Shown here piece by piece: positions 23,076 to 35,869 of a stretch of 64,000 nucleotides of DNA (positions are counted from its first letter, which is position 1; each line of letters opens with the position of its first letter). Both the position numbers and the translations under genes were made by a program. This DNA comes from Dryococelus australis (lineage: Eukaryota > Arthropoda > Insecta > Phasmatodea > Phasmatidae). The stretch is taken from the NCBI GenBank assembly GCA_029891345.1, contig CM057002.1:18040295-18104294 (forward strand), in the 5' to 3' direction. The notes under the pieces were generated by a model that saw only the letters and a list, made by a program, of their open reading frames with translations, had not been told where the DNA came from and did not search any database.

Positions 23076-23724
23076 TCAGAACTTCTGTAGATCATTGAAA
23101 TAATGGCGTGCGGCTGTAAAGTTTGCTCCAAAGTCTGACAAAATATTTTTACACAGCCCTCGCCTAGAAGTAAATCTGAATAATGCATCATGTAAAGCTG
23201 TGATGCTCAAAGAAGAAACAATTTCTAAATGTACTGCCTTTGTAGCTAAGCAAACAAATAGGAACAAATAAGCCTTTGTCACACGACTGTTCCGAACACG
23301 CGACTGTTTGATTTGGAACGGGCCCCCATAGTCAACACCAACGTTTAGAAATGGTCTTGCTTGTTGAACTCTACTTCGTGGAAGATTTCCCATCAATGGC
23401 TGTGTATTGGTGGCCCTGAACCTGTGGCACTTTATACGACTGTGGATTCTGGCCTTGACAGATCCCTTCCCTGCCTGCCACAATCCAGTATTCGCAACAA
23501 ATGGCTGCATGTGTGGCATAGAGACCCGCGTGGAGGTGCACGAGATGATAATCAATAATCAGATATGTCATGAAATTCTTTTTGGGTAGCAAGATTTGAT
23601 GTTTCGCTTTGTAAGTTAGGTGTGAATTTTGCAAATATCCACCCACACGGATAATGCCATCAAAATTCAAGAATGGATTCAACTTCCTAATATCATTACC
23701 GGGGGGGGGGGGGGGGGTATTCAC
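23076..23724 (-). pseudogene. BEL/Pao integrase zinc-binding and catalytic core, frame-broken
   Basis: The frame at 23724-23371 contains HLHAGLYATHAAICCEYWIV, a degenerate HH-CC zinc-binding region. The frame at 23555-23076 has VDYGGPFQIK, then TKAVHLEIVSSLS and SDFGANFTAA, the first two acidic regions of the integrase core (D in DYGGPF and D in SDFGANF). A run of 18 G (poly-C in element sense) near 23700 lies within the segment. Confidence 0.87.
23701..23718. repeat. Poly-G homopolymer run
   Basis: About 17-18 consecutive G. Such a length may be an assembly or polymerase-slippage site and falls inside the dead BEL/Pao copy. Confidence 0.9.
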
Positions 23725-24070
23725 CCACTTAAATCAAACCTTCAATCTCAGAGCTGAAACATTCTCGTTGAAGCTGCTTCACGCATTTCTTCTTAGCAGC
23801 ATCAAGTTCTACGACAGTAAGGGGACCAGTGCGTCGACACCCTAGTGACACCTTCATGTTTGAAATGAATCTTAATACATAAGCAAGCACACCCTGAAGC
23901 TGTGACCTGAAAGAAAACCTAGAGAGGCTTGCGAGGAGGTTTGTCTTACAATGTCCCATCAATGAAACTACCTTAGGCTGCTTTAGCTCTTCTTCACCTT
24001 CGTGAATGCTGGTTGCTACTCCTCCACATGGCCACAATTCCTTCTCAGATATTAACCAGCTAGGGCCAGT

Positions 24071-24829
24071 TTACCGAAGTGTGTGTGTCAGTAACTCTTG
24101 GGGCGAGAGTCCTCTGGAAGCACAGTCTGCAGCATTGTCAACAGAAGGCACATGTCTCCACTGGACAGTTATCTTGCTCTCTTGAATACGAGCATATCTG
24201 TTTGCCACAAAAGTTTTCAGACGATGAGGAGGAATCCTGATCCAGGCGAGGACCACTGTCGAGTCACACCATGCAGTAATACAGCTAATGTGGATACGTT
24301 CTGAAAGGGTCAACATTAATGACTCAAGTAACTTAATAAATAAATGTGCAGCCTGCAATTCAAGTCGAGGAAGTTTGACTGTTTTTAGTGGCGCAACACG
24401 TGATTTGGCCAGAAGCAGGTGTCTCTTCACCCCACCTTGATGAGCAATACATAGGTATACTATAGCTGCGTAACCTTCATTGGATGCATTGCTAAAGCCA
24501 TGACGTTTGTATTCTGACTGCGATGATGACACAATACGAGGTATGGACAGTTTGCTGAGAACATCCAGTTGGCAGATGAAAGCTTGTCAGTCCTCCAGCA
24601 CATCCCGAGGTGGAGCTTCATCCCATGACACACTCAACAGCCAGAGTGTTTGGAGGAAAATCTTAGCTCGAATTAAAACTGAAGCAAGCCACCCTAGTGG
24701 GTCATACAAACTAGCAATGTCTGAAAGAATAGCTCGTTTGGTGACACTTATGCTGGCTGATTGAATATTATAAGAAAGCACCACCAACCTTGAGTCCCAC
24801 TGGAGACCAAGTACCTTGATCACTTCACT
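24071..24829 (-). pseudogene. BEL/Pao reverse transcriptase end and RNase H region, frame-broken
   Basis: The upper frame (24823-24587) reads KVLGLQWDS, then LYDPLGWLASVLIRAKIFLQ and TLWLLSVSWDE, the hallmark wording after the reverse-transcriptase core in BEL/Pao (YDPLG...SWDE.P). The lower frame (24532-24071) reads LPRLELQAAHLFIKLLES, then AWCDSTVVLAWI and VPSVDNAADCASRGLSP, matching the RNase H region. The YADD catalytic part of reverse transcriptase lies upstream and is missing. Confidence 0.88.
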
Positions 24830-25440
24830 ATTTCCTTGAAAGTTAAGTGTAATGAAGGTAATAGAAACAAAAAAAAAAGCTATAAATGCAGGTTACTGAG
24901 GCATTTTGCCAGGGATTATAAAGTGAAATCTGTTGAGGATGATTCATAGAATATGTTATAGAGGTATTGAAGAGAATAACAACTGGTAGAACGTAATGTT
25001 GTTATAGGCCTGTGGATGTGTTTTCATTTCTAAATGAAGGTGTTTCTTATCTGAAGTGTTACGTGAGTTTTTTCCCCCTATTTTCTAGTCTCTATGCTTT
25101 TCTAGTCTTTTATGTGTTACTATTTCTTTGGGGGGAAAATTTTGTGTATACTTTTGAAATATGAGTGCTATTTGTAATCATCCTGCCAACAAGAATACTG
25201 TAATAAGTTCACAGGGGCGTGGTAATATTTGTTTTTGGAATGGTTTTGAATTATGATTAGTTGAGGTTCCTTGTTTTCAGTGATGCTCTGTTGAAGGGTA
25301 TTTCTCTTGTTTTGAAAAGAGGGGTGATTGTAGTGATAGGGTTATCGCCATGGTAACTTTTAGTATTTTAGTATGATATGTAGTTGAATATATTGAACTG
25401 TTTGTATATTGGCATGCAAAATTATAAAGTTATTTAAGGA
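24830..25440. other. Unassigned intronic sequence
   Basis: AT-rich, with no feature recognised. Confidence 0.6.
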
Positions 25441-26520
25441 GTGAACGCCATGTGGCGTTACTGACGAGGCCTATGACGTCACCTGCTCGGTGCTGGTGTG
25501 TGTGCGCTGATCAGGCGAACGAGAAGTTAGTGAGATACCGCCAATGAGTGCGGACGCGGGTGTGCGATGACATGGTCAGCTGGGGAATATGCGGAAGTCA
25601 GTTGGAGTGGCCGGTCCCCGAGGTCTTAGTATTGGTTTTCCCGTGAGCCGTAAGTATAAACTATGTCTCGTCGGGCGTTCGAGTGACGACGAGCTGTCAG
25701 CTGTTAAACTGGCTGGTCCAGCTACCACAATGTATAGACACGTGAGGAGGAGGGACCGAAACATAGTTGTTCTTAGAACAGGGTAACAGCGAATTATATG
25801 TGATTATGGGACTTTTTGCACAGTATTTGCTTGTAATAAACTCAAGTGGATTTCATGGTGTAACATTTCCACTCAATGTGTCACGTATGATACAAAGTTA
25901 CATGAACAAGAGTGACTGTATGGTTGAACTCAGCGGAGTACTATATTGGATGAAAGTTTTATTCCGTCGTGTAGTTAGATTCTCGTCCGTGTTGAGCTGG
26001 AATTATTTACCAGATGTGATATCAATGGCTAAGTGGTTACTGTGATTGACTATTTGGTAAATTGCATTGTGGAAACAAAGTAAGATTGAGTGTTCTGCTG
26101 AGTGGTCCGACCGCCTTGTGGAAATTGTTAACTGCTGGCGTGGGCCAATCAGCTGAGCGGAGTTCACCGTGGATGCATGCTGGGCCCATTCTACGAGTCG
26201 TTGCAGCGCAGGGGAAACACTGGCGTCGTCACAGTTTTCTTCGCGGGTGTTTGGTTTGCTGCCATTTTCCACACGCCTGAAGAAGGGCCGCTGGTGAGGT
26301 ATGTTACTGTAAGTGTCATGGAGCATGATTTCCTGGATTAAGAAGATTGTGTAAGTCTGACCAGATTAAGGACCTAGAAAGTACAGAACAAGGCGGTGAC
26401 ACTCATTTAAAACTCTGTACATTCATATGTGGTTTGTAGTCTCAAACTTTTTAGACAGCTAGGGGTACGTGTTGTGAGTACAAACTCTTTTTACGTCACG
26501 CGAAGCTGGAAACGGAAAGC
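25441..26520. other. GC-rich block, possibly transposon-derived
   Basis: Composition rises abruptly near 25440. On the plus strand a TATA-like AGTATAAACT occurs at about 25652 and an AATAAA at about 25835, an arrangement compatible with an LTR. No partner LTR or coding domain was recognised, so this is only a suggestion. Confidence 0.3.
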
Positions 26521-26811
26521 GTGGGGATACTTTTGGTTGGCTGTAGTATTATAAGGAAATATAGCTATTTAAATGTGCGTGTAAATGTAGTATGACTGAC
26601 TATATTTCAATATGTTTAATACCAACCATGAGCTGAAAGTTGTGTAAGTGATTTATTTACATTTGAGTAACAAGTGTAACTAACTCATTAAATTAGGGTA
26701 CTCATAAATCTAAGAGTTCGTTAACATTATGTGATCACCACCTTATGTAAACCTGGGGAAGTACTCTGCAGAATATTTCATTCTATATTTTGCTGAGTAT
26801 TATATATAAAC

Positions 26812-26860
26812 ACACACGGCCGTGCGAGCACGCACGCACGCACGCACGCACACACACACT
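26812..26860. repeat. (ACGC)n / (AC)n microsatellite
   Basis: AC-rich start, five or so GCAC units and an AC tail in direct succession. Confidence 0.9.
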
Positions 26861-26869
26861 GCTTTGTTT

Positions 26870-28640
26870 CTCTTACCCTCGAGTATCATTCAAAGGGTAA
26901 TCTGCCACCAATTACTGGGAGAACCTCGAACTGAGCACCACCGACTGGTACCGGGAAAGTATTCTTATTTCCGCATTTAGCTACAACTGGAGACTCCCCC
27001 TCAGGTGGCTACAAGTTGAAAACCTACCCATTAGACAGCCAGCTATTCTATTCCTACCAAGTATACAGGTAATGGGGAATACAATAGACGAGCTATGACC
27101 ACTAGCAACACGTCTCAATCAGGGAGAGACAGGACATTTGAGTTGTATCCCTACTGGAGCACCTGGGTGCTGGCGGGGGTATTTCCTTAGGTGCTACGAC
27201 CTGGCCTTGGTTGGGATCGCACACCCAGTGATAGTCTTGGCAACCCACACGGCTCCAACGCTTCTGATCAGCCCGCAACAGTGGGGGATCTTCTGAAGCA
27301 CCAGAGCTTGCATTGGCAAGACTGTTGCCAGGCAACATTAAGTTAGGGCTATCCAAGTCCATGGTGCTTATTACCAGTTCTCTATAGTTACACCCGCTCT
27401 ATGCCATTCAAGGTGAGGCACGGTGCCAGGAGAGACGAGCAAAGAGTTGCGTGCCTTGCTGCCAGACAACTGGCTGGTTTAATTCCACTTACAGCTAGCC
27501 GAAGAGTCGAATGAGATAGTGCCACCTTACTTCGTTCATTGGCACCACCTACAACTGCCCTTAACACAACTATTTTCCCGCCAGCACCTCTACGCACACA
27601 CCCGGCCTGTCATTCACTGGTAAGAGGGTTACTAAATAAAACCGAGGACTGGCTAGGCGTTTCTAACAGTAACTTCTGGAGCAGGGCATCAGAGGACTGA
27701 AACAGCAAGTTCTGCGTTGTGTCACGTTGTACCCATGCTACCACCCACACTGAAGATGAGCGTCATAATCAATGATACCCCGCTACCCCTCGCCGGCAAA
27801 CTGACAAGGCACCAACCCCTAGCACCTCCCACCAGTCATCGACTACAACTAGTTCCAAAACAAGTCGCAAGCCAGACCCCTGCAAGGGACTAGGAAATCG
27901 TAAAATCAAGAACGTTGTCCAGCTCATAAGGCCACGTGCTCAACTGCTATATCCAGCCGTAATTAAACCTAAACCAAACCTGCACGCACAACCAACCAAG
28001 TGCAACCAAAGAAAGCCACACGACTGTGATCCAACCTTAACTACCAGACACGTGTCACACTATTATAATATCACTCTCCACATCTACCAACTTTACTCCA
28101 TCTGACAATATTATTACATTAACACAAGAGGTTATGATTATAGAAAACAGGTAAACTGCCTTACTGATATAATACAGAATACTGACCTACCCAAACAAGT
28201 TAAAAAGTAATTAACCAGGTACAACAATATAGCTTCGCAACAGACTCTAGCCTTGCCATGTGATATTACTCTTTAATTACATGGTCTCAATAAAGGGAAT
28301 GCCACCCTACCGCCTAGCTGGAATTATATTCACCAGTAAGACGTATTTTGTAGCTGGCCCAGCGCTCCCCGGACCTCAGCGTTCTTGTATGTCTCACTGA
28401 CACAAACGTTGTTGCCTCACACATCATAATCTCCCAATGGATGTAGGGGGTGAGGGGGGGAGGAAGTGTGATTCACACTTTTATACTATCTCGTCACTAG
28501 GTCACTCAGAGGTGTTATTAAAACAGGGGGTCGCAACTGGAATCCATGGTACATGCAAGGTTAACTTCTAAGTTCTGGTGTTCAGGCCCCCTGGAGCCTG
28601 CTACTGGGGGATCCACACACCAAACGTGATTTGATCTTGA
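26870..28640. other. GC-rich block, possibly transposon-derived, family unknown
   Basis: Its composition is unlike the AT-rich intron. It has short broken frames on the minus strand (86 codons at 27102-27362, 69 at 27388-27597) with no recognisable domain. A diffuse transition to AT-rich sequence occurs after 28.64 kb. Confidence 0.35.
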
Positions 28641-31361
28641 CCACAGTATCTTAGCAGTAAGTGTGTGTAAATAAGGTATTAAATTGTTAAGACTGAATAG
28701 GTTACGGTACCATTAAGATTATATTAGGTTTACGGAAATGTATAGTGTAAAATGTATAAGTTAAGAATGATTGTCAATTGACATATGTAAATACAATTGA
28801 CAGTGTAACACTGTAAAACATATAGGTTAAGAATACTGTAGTGTGTTATGTGTAGATTTAGATAATTATACATACAATTTATTTTTTGCTAGTACATAAT
28901 ACGTGTCAACATTATCGACATATTGTACTCACAACTTATACCATTATTCACGAAAGGCACAATTGTAGACAAATATATTCTTGAAGTATCTTACCCAACA
29001 AAAGACTTACGCATCAAGAAATGTATCAAGTGTACTTAAAAAGTACTTAGAAATATGGGTAACATGTCCAGTGCCAATTGTAAATAATTCATGCCAAATA
29101 ATCTTGTATAGTACAAGGATATACTCTTTACCTGACATAAGTCAATTGATGAGCAACATATTCACAACAAAAATTTTTTTTGTATCTAAACTGAATATTA
29201 AGCGGTCCGTTATATATAATGCTTGTACATTTTTTTATTTACGGGATTTTAAAAAAAAACTGCGTAAGGAACAAAAAGACAAAACACGTTTGCAGTTTAC
29301 ATCACCAGCTGCCAATTAGAAATTAATTTTTATTATTATTATTCCCAGTGGCAAACTCTAGTTTTGAAACCCGTTCCTATGTACTAGAGGAACACACTTA
29401 GATCCTACCAATTACAAGTTGGGTCATTTTGTCTTAGATTTAGTGTCAAAAAGAATATCACGTGAAATTCTAACTAAAGGAAGTAACAAATGCACATTTT
29501 CTTTTTTTAATGTTGAGTACTGACCAGGTACCACAAGAAAGGATGGCATACAATCCCTCTCGATAGGCACAGAAACCTCACACCAGCAAACAAGCTCTTT
29601 CTTTCACAATAGGACCGCTATCTATAACCGGCTTTGTTTTATGTACTATTGGTTTACATTGCCATTTGACGTAACGGCCTCATGCCGCGAGCTCAGAAAA
29701 GTGGTACTAAAAACAAACGGTCTCTTCCAGCCCTTGAAACCGAGATAAATAATTTGGGTAGCACTAAAACTGCACAGAGTACCCCACTATTTGAGTTACC
29801 TCTGAAGCCCATGAAAGGGTACCATATGAGTATTTGTTAATGATACACTGTGGACATTTTTGAATTGGAATTGAACCATTAGATCTCACGGAGGAATACA
29901 CAGCCATACCCCCTCATCCTACCCATCCCTCTACCAACACGACTCCACCGCAACCAGAGTTGGCCGCTGTTCCACAGCAAGCCGCCACAGCGCAGTCAGC
30001 GGGACCAAGGAGAGCTCCACTCCCACCGAAACCAAAGGTAACAAGTCGATGAGCTGTGATTACAGCAGTGTGTGATTTTATCCCCACCTGAAAGCCTATA
30101 AACCCCACACTCTATACTGGCACAATCACCAAAAGCAATTAACTCCTCAGGCCATGATTACTACGACTGTCACGTTGAGATATGAGGGACAACCAGCCAT
30201 ACTAGTACCAGCCTGTGTACAAGAGCACACTTAAATTCAGGTTGCTCATTAGAGACTCAGTTCCCAGGTCGTGCCCAACACAATCGCTACATCCTCTCAC
30301 CTACAGACGTGGGAAGCAACCCACAAGCCAGAGTTATAACCGGGATATGTGTGCTACTCCCAATGGGTGATTACTTAGATGTTTAATCTGCTACTTAGTG
30401 TATCCCAGTTGGCACCTGAGGATTTAAACCTCGTCCAGCTGCCCTAGCAGACACAGCGTTCTGCCAACTCTCTCGATACAGGGAGCACTTCCCTTGTATC
30501 CGGTGGCATTTCGTTAATTTTAAACCCATAGTGCTTCACCACTAAGGTACGAAACTATTACAGTCACAAATTCAGTATCCAAGGTCTTTTTTAGATAAAC
30601 AGAAAATAAAAACAAATCACATTTTATTATAAAACATAAGGAGACATAAAAACAAAACAGCCAGTATGCCTGACTACCATTTAGCATTATCACAAGCAAT
30701 GAACTACAACAGTAACATTTTGAGCAACCAAATTTACATTTGATGACCCCATTAAGATAGAAGTAGTGACTGTACAACATACAGGACTCGATAAAAACTA
30801 TTACAAAACAATACCAACGTTGTCGGAAAAGTACAATTTATGCTGCACATGAAACAAGAAAGCAGATATTATATAACACTGTGTAGTATTTTTTGCTGCA
30901 ATTAACTTATATTAATTACTAAAAAATAAACCTGACTATTTTAAATAAAAATTATAGCATATAATACTTCAAAAAATACATTTTGAAGGAAAAAAAGTCC
31001 ATTGAGAAAGACCACCATTATCATTACATTGGATTGAATTTAACAACAAATTAGTAATAATGTTTATAACAATTTTTTTAATAATTAACTGTATGCACAT
31101 CTTTTCCAGTTATAAAAAAGATAACTTTCATGGCTGAAATAAATTACCAAAATTATTTTGAAACACAAAATTTCTTATTACATTCAACCAGAATACCTTA
31201 TTATTACAATACTCTCACTTGATAAAAATTTGCTATTATGCAAAATCAGCTTTTTAATGCATTCATAAAATTAAATTTTAATTTAAAATGTACCTTATTA
31301 ATTTTTTTAACATTTTGGTAAGTAAATTCTAGAAAACCATTTTACAGTGTTACAAAATACA
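28641..31361. other. Unassigned intronic sequence with a tRNA-like fragment
   Basis: Mostly AT-rich. At 29860-30060 a plus-strand segment codes for a short Pro/Ala-rich peptide (PPHPTHPSTNTTPPQPELAA) of unknown origin. At about 30415-30480 the minus strand reads GAGTTGGCAGAACGC and GAGGTTTAAATCCTC, similar to A and B boxes of a tRNA-derived SINE head. No exon was found. Confidence 0.4.
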
Positions 31362-31363
31362 TA

Positions 31364-32089
31364 CCGTATTTTGGGATGTTTAGGCCGCACCAGAAGTTTT
31401 TGATGAAAAAATTGCGATAGTTAATATCAAGTATAGGCCGCACTGAATTTTTGTATTCCTGTACATATTGTTAAGTCACAATTCCGTACAAACATAATAA
31501 ATACCGACTTAATTTATACCCTACAAAACATTTGTGACAGAAAATCTGTGTTATGTAGCAATGTTTATGAATATACATTACACAATTACTATTCCACAGA
31601 TGGTAACGTGACTTGAGAATGCAAAACCTTGGTAACATGTTACTCATAATGGCGTCTTAACATGTACTTGTAGAGTCATGGCAGGCATGCAAACTACATA
31701 AGATATCTTTGTCTTGTACAGTAGAGATGTTTTATTATTATTATTACTATTATTATTTTTTTAATATTATTTTCTCGTGTTAAGACATCTATGGGCAAGC
31801 TCCAACATGTTTACACTTTACACATGCAGGATGAAGGTTATTTTGTTTATGAATGCGAGCGAACAAATAACTGCACAAGGGCTTTTCTTCTTCCCTTCCC
31901 CTCCCCACCCGCCCCTTTTCGTCCTGTCTTTAAGAATTAAAATATTAACATGTACTGTATGTTGACAAACTTCTAAACATGTTCAAAGGAAAAATTTTGT
32001 TATACCAATATCTTGTATATAAGCCGCACCCCACTTTTTGTTGTCATTTATTCTGTAAAAATGTGTGGATTATATACGCTGAAATACGG
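31364..32089. mobile_element. TA-flanked MITE, CCGTATTT family, copy 1
   Basis: The left end is CCGTATTTTGGGATG, and the right end, read as reverse complement, is CCGTATTTCAGCGTATATAA. TA lies on both sides (362-363 of the 31-kb line and 32090-32091). Its interior, from TAGGCCGCACTGAATTTTTG onward, recurs closely at 60.16-60.5 kb. TA duplication and TIR style point to the Tc1/mariner superfamily. There is no transposase inside. Confidence 0.8.
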
Positions 32090-32733
32090 TATATGCTTTC
32101 TTCTTTCATATGCAGTTTAATTTTTTAATAGCTCTTTAATGGATGTACATTATTTTAATATGTTCTACTGGGTTGTAGAGAATAGGAAATTAGGTAATAC
32201 TTAACTTCAAACAGTAAAATATATATAGCCTGTTCAAAAAAGTTTAACTACGCATTTCTGAAACCTGCCTTCGAGAAAAGTTACTGTCCATATCTGCATA
32301 CATTTGGATGTAAGCACTGACTGGAATTACTAAAGTCAAAGATGATAGTGAATTAGGAAAAATATTTCAATTGTCTTAACATCAATTTAACAATGCAGTG
32401 TTTAATACATGTGTGGATACTGAGTTTATTTAATTCAGTCTTTTATGCACGTAAGACCACAAACTGATGCAGTAGCGACAAATGTATGTTGCCAAGGTTT
32501 TCCTTGATTGACGCATGTATAAAGTAAACATGCCTTGGAAATAATAGATGGACACATAGCAGAAAGATACAAGATGGAACAGGGAAAATGAACAGATCTT
32601 CATTAGGGCATTCAAAAAGTTCTCCAATAAGCGTGAGAAGCCAATACACAACACGAGTGGTTTGGAGCCTGCTACATACAACTAGGAGGAAGCCACAGCA
32701 GGAGAACTAGCTGTGTTTCAAACAGCAAACTAC

Positions 32734-32932
32734 CTGCCAACTCCATGTCCTCAACAGGCTTCCGGAGTTCCTTGACCAACTCCAGCTCCACGCGGCGCTG
32801 CTCTATGCGGCGTTCCTTCGTGGCCAATTTCTCTGCTCGGACCTCCTGCCGCTTGCGCTCGCGTTCCTCCAGGCGCTTGCGGCTGTCCAACACCTTCACC
32901 AGCATCATGTGCTGCCGCCGGCGCTCCCGTTC
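32734..32932 (-). CDS. tou: BAZ2/toutatis exon: charged coiled coil before DDT
   Basis: 199 nt coding for ERERRRQHMMLVKVLDSRKR, LEERERKRQEVRAEKLATKE and RRIEQRRVELELVKELRKPV ending EDMELA. This matches the ERERRRQHMMLMKAMEARKK...EDMCLA stretch just before DDT in human BAZ2B. It is a single long amphipathic, highly charged helix, likely a coiled coil. The acceptor is GGCATGTGCAG, phase 0. The donor is GTAGTT, one base into an Ala codon. Overlapping plus-strand Arg/Ser-rich frames are shadows. Confidence 0.95.
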
Positions 32933-33699
32933 CTGCACATGCCCCAACTCTGCTTTACTGCCACCCCCCTTTCTGCCCCGCACACACAACCCGCTGGTAC
33001 ACTTCAATAGCCCTGTGTTTCAATAGGAACTTGACAATTGGTAACACAACATTCCACAAAACTTGATAGCTTTACAAGCTGTACAGGTGTTGTGGGAAGC
33101 ATATCATTTAAGTATATTTTCTCAAAAAATCTAAAGGTCTATTTTTGTAAATACAGACAAATATTTGAACAGTAAAGTTCTGCAAGTTTTACCAATAACA
33201 TTATTGTTAAAAATATTGCACAAAGTACTTTATATTTTATAGTTATTTGTATTTAGTATTATGTATCATATTTCTGTTACTATCTAATATACTGTGTTTG
33301 TTTATGCTTTGTTTCAAGTAATGAGTCCTTAATAACATGTTCAACCTTAATTCAATAAAATTCATTTAACAAACTCAAAAACTTCATAGTCCACATTAGG
33401 TTGAGACTCCACGGTTATAGTATTTCAATACATGCTGACCATATATCTATTAATGTTGTACACTGCTTCTATAAATCACTGGAAATTAATGATATATGGC
33501 AAATATCAATTTTGTGAAAATTGCTCATACTTGTATCACAAGTAAGAATATTGCAAATACTACCACCATTGATGTCAAGTGCTCACATTGCAAATAAACA
33601 TTCAATTATATTACTTATGTTGATAGTCACAATGCAAATACCATTTATAGCAATAAACACAATAAAATTGACGCCGGTAGGTTATCAGTAAGGTTCCTA

Positions 33700-34460
33700 C
33701 TGACTAGTAGGCCTAGCGGATAAATGAAATTATATCTAGTGAGCGAGAGTGCTGATTCCCTGCTCTATTTATGGGAATACCCTTCAGCAGTGTCGGTGAG
33801 TTCTTGACGTGCTTTGCCTGGCAGGGTCGTGAATCTACCCATGTTGGGAGTTTAATGGGGCACTGGCTCAGAGAATGGTTGATAGGTGGAGGAAGGGAAT
33901 CAAAACCCAGGGTGAGTTCTAACACATAGACTTCCCTCCCAGGGAGTTTGGTCCTGCTCACTGTAAAGGTTGCAAGATAGGTGATGCCAGCCGTCAGAAA
34001 TTACGTAATTTAAAAAGGGGACTAAATGGGTATGCTATAGTATGCCTAGTCGGTTTGCATGCAGGGACAAAGTCTGAGGTAATCGTAGCCACCTTACGGG
34101 AATGTGCTGGTTTAGGGGGAAAGATGACATCAATTTTCCGGTAGCAGTACATATTCGACACATGTTAGTGGGATTACCACGGACTGGGCACGGCCGTGGT
34201 GGGGGGCCAGGTTCTGGCCTGGATTCTTGAGGCTCTAGATTACTTAAGTATTCTAGATCCGACCACGGCCAACAAATTCCTAGCAATGAATATATAAATG
34301 AACTACAGTCCTCAGTTATAGGGAGCAGTTCCCTGGGTGGATTAAAGAAAGGCTCAGTAGGCTGGGTGTTCTGTGAGGGCACACTGGTCGGGCTGGGAGC
34401 TGCAGTAGTGAGGGTAAGTTTAACTCTCTTTGTAGCACCCGTCGGACTAGACGTCAAAGC
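33700..34460 (-). repeat. Dispersed repeat, copy B, with an uninterrupted 140-codon frame
   Basis: This is the reverse-orientation relative of 3.04-3.885 kb. Here a frame from 34457 to 34035 is open, starting MTSSPTGATKRVKLTLTTAA and rich in Ser, Thr and Pro, with CRICTATGKLMSSFPLN further on. A second frame (33961-33713) corresponds to the shared tail. Low complexity and the proximity of an LTR-like block upstream suggest a retrotransposon gag-type segment, but no zinc knuckle, protease or polymerase motif is visible. Confidence 0.6.
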
Positions 34461-35860
34461 TGGCTACTGAGCCCTCCTCCTTACCAAGGCATTACAAAGT
34501 ATTCTTTAAGAGCAATATAAATAGATAACTGTTGGATCACAATTACTACACTCAATTACGATGACGCACTCCCGTTCTATCCAGCGTTGATTTAATATGG
34601 TTGACAACTACAACTCTTGGGTGTGGGTCTACAAGGGGTTAGCCCCACAAAACTAGGCAAATACTACCTCAGGCACCACAAGCGGGGTGGACGAAGTATA
34701 ACCTAAACTGGGGATTGTATTCCTAATGGTTGGAGCTCTACCTTTCAATACACCGGGGTGTACAGAATGGGTAGCAGTCTTCTGGGTATGCTTTTGACGT
34801 ACGGGCATCCCAGAAGGGGAGCTCCCAGTCCTGCGCAAAGTTTCGGAAAATTGAGTTGTAATTAAATATCCCGCGGTCTCCTGATTTATCCTTTATGGAC
34901 GTGATGTCTAATTAGAAAACAGGACAACACACTTGGAATAATACTCGGCAGTTGGATAAAAACATGTTCATTCCAGAAAAGAATAAACGTAATGGTATGT
35001 ACTACCTACTATCAAACAACAGTTGAACGGAAGTTAAGCTATGGTAAATCGGTGAACGTAACCTGGTTCAAGACTGCGCAAGGTAGAAAATGTTAAGTAG
35101 CTCTCAAAACAACTTGACGGATTTACCACTAGCCAGAAGGACACAGTGTTGGCGTTCCTGAAGGAACAATGGCACGTATTTACGTGTTCAACAACTTCTT
35201 TAGAGGTTGGCTCCACAGGATCTCTGGAGGGTGCTAAAGACGTAAGTAAAGCCATTGTTGAACTTCTGGTACATCTGGAAGACTTGGGTAGCAGTAGAGG
35301 GCCCAGCACATGAGGTGGTGGATCGAGCTACTGTTGATGCACCTAGAGTGCAATGAAGGAACAGACTCTGTGAGGTCATGAGGACCTGTTGGCTTCCTCC
35401 GGCACCTTGCAGTGTGGTGGAGGAGTATGGACTCTCGATTAAGAGCCGTACATAGGTATTAATAATCTGTCAGTTTGCCCTTGTTTGGGCAAGAGGGGGG
35501 TGATTGGCATGATGTCTGCGCTGCGTGGTGATGTCTGCTGGCTGGAGTTTCAGCTGAGGTGGCACAAATCAGTGTCCTTAGTAATGGCGCCATCCCTCTG
35601 TGCGCTGTAGTACTAATACGGCCTTGGAATGTGGTCTCAGCAGCTCGGTCGACAACTCATTCATACTTGTGGTTATGAGCGTGCAATTTTACCGTGGGGT
35701 GAACAGTACAATTTCTCGGTGTCTGTAATATCCCCTACAACCAGGGGCATACCGTGTAGGCACTTCTGGAAGACTTGTAATGTTTATCTAACCCCGTTGG
35801 GTGGAACTGGAAGGTTAGCACTGATGAGGTGAAGTCATATTAGTAGTTTGAAAAAGAAGT
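34461..35860 (-). mobile_element. GC-rich LTR-like block upstream of repeat copy B
   Basis: Its composition contrasts with the AT-rich intron. It contains the subrepeat GAGCTCTACCTTTCAATACA (about 34733-34752), related to two tandem copies near 16.05 and 16.25 kb, which links this block to the 15.2-17.2 kb insertion. Probably the LTR/leader of the same element as copy B. No precise end or target duplication was found. Confidence 0.4.
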
Positions 35861-35869
35861 GACGTGTCA

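Larger units (their letters stand above)
22481..24829 (-). mobile_element. BEL/Pao-type LTR retrotransposon, 3' part of pol, broken
   Basis: Successive minus-strand frames give, in order, the end of reverse transcriptase, RNase H, the integrase zinc-binding and core regions, and a C-terminal domain of the type found after BEL/Pao integrases. Frames change several times and the sequence stops abruptly near 24830, so gag, protease and most of reverse transcriptase are missing. This is a 5'-truncated, inactive copy inserted in the tou-like intron. Confidence 0.88.
21440..32733 (-). other. tou: 11.3-kb intron of the tou-like gene, repeat-rich
   Basis: Lies between donor GTAGTT (32728-32733) and acceptor TATGTTGTGCAG. 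It contains a broken BEL/Pao retrotransposon (22.4-24.8 kb, same orientation as the gene), GC-rich unassigned blocks (25.4-28.6 kb) and a TA-flanked MITE (31.4-32.1 kb). Confidence 0.85.
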
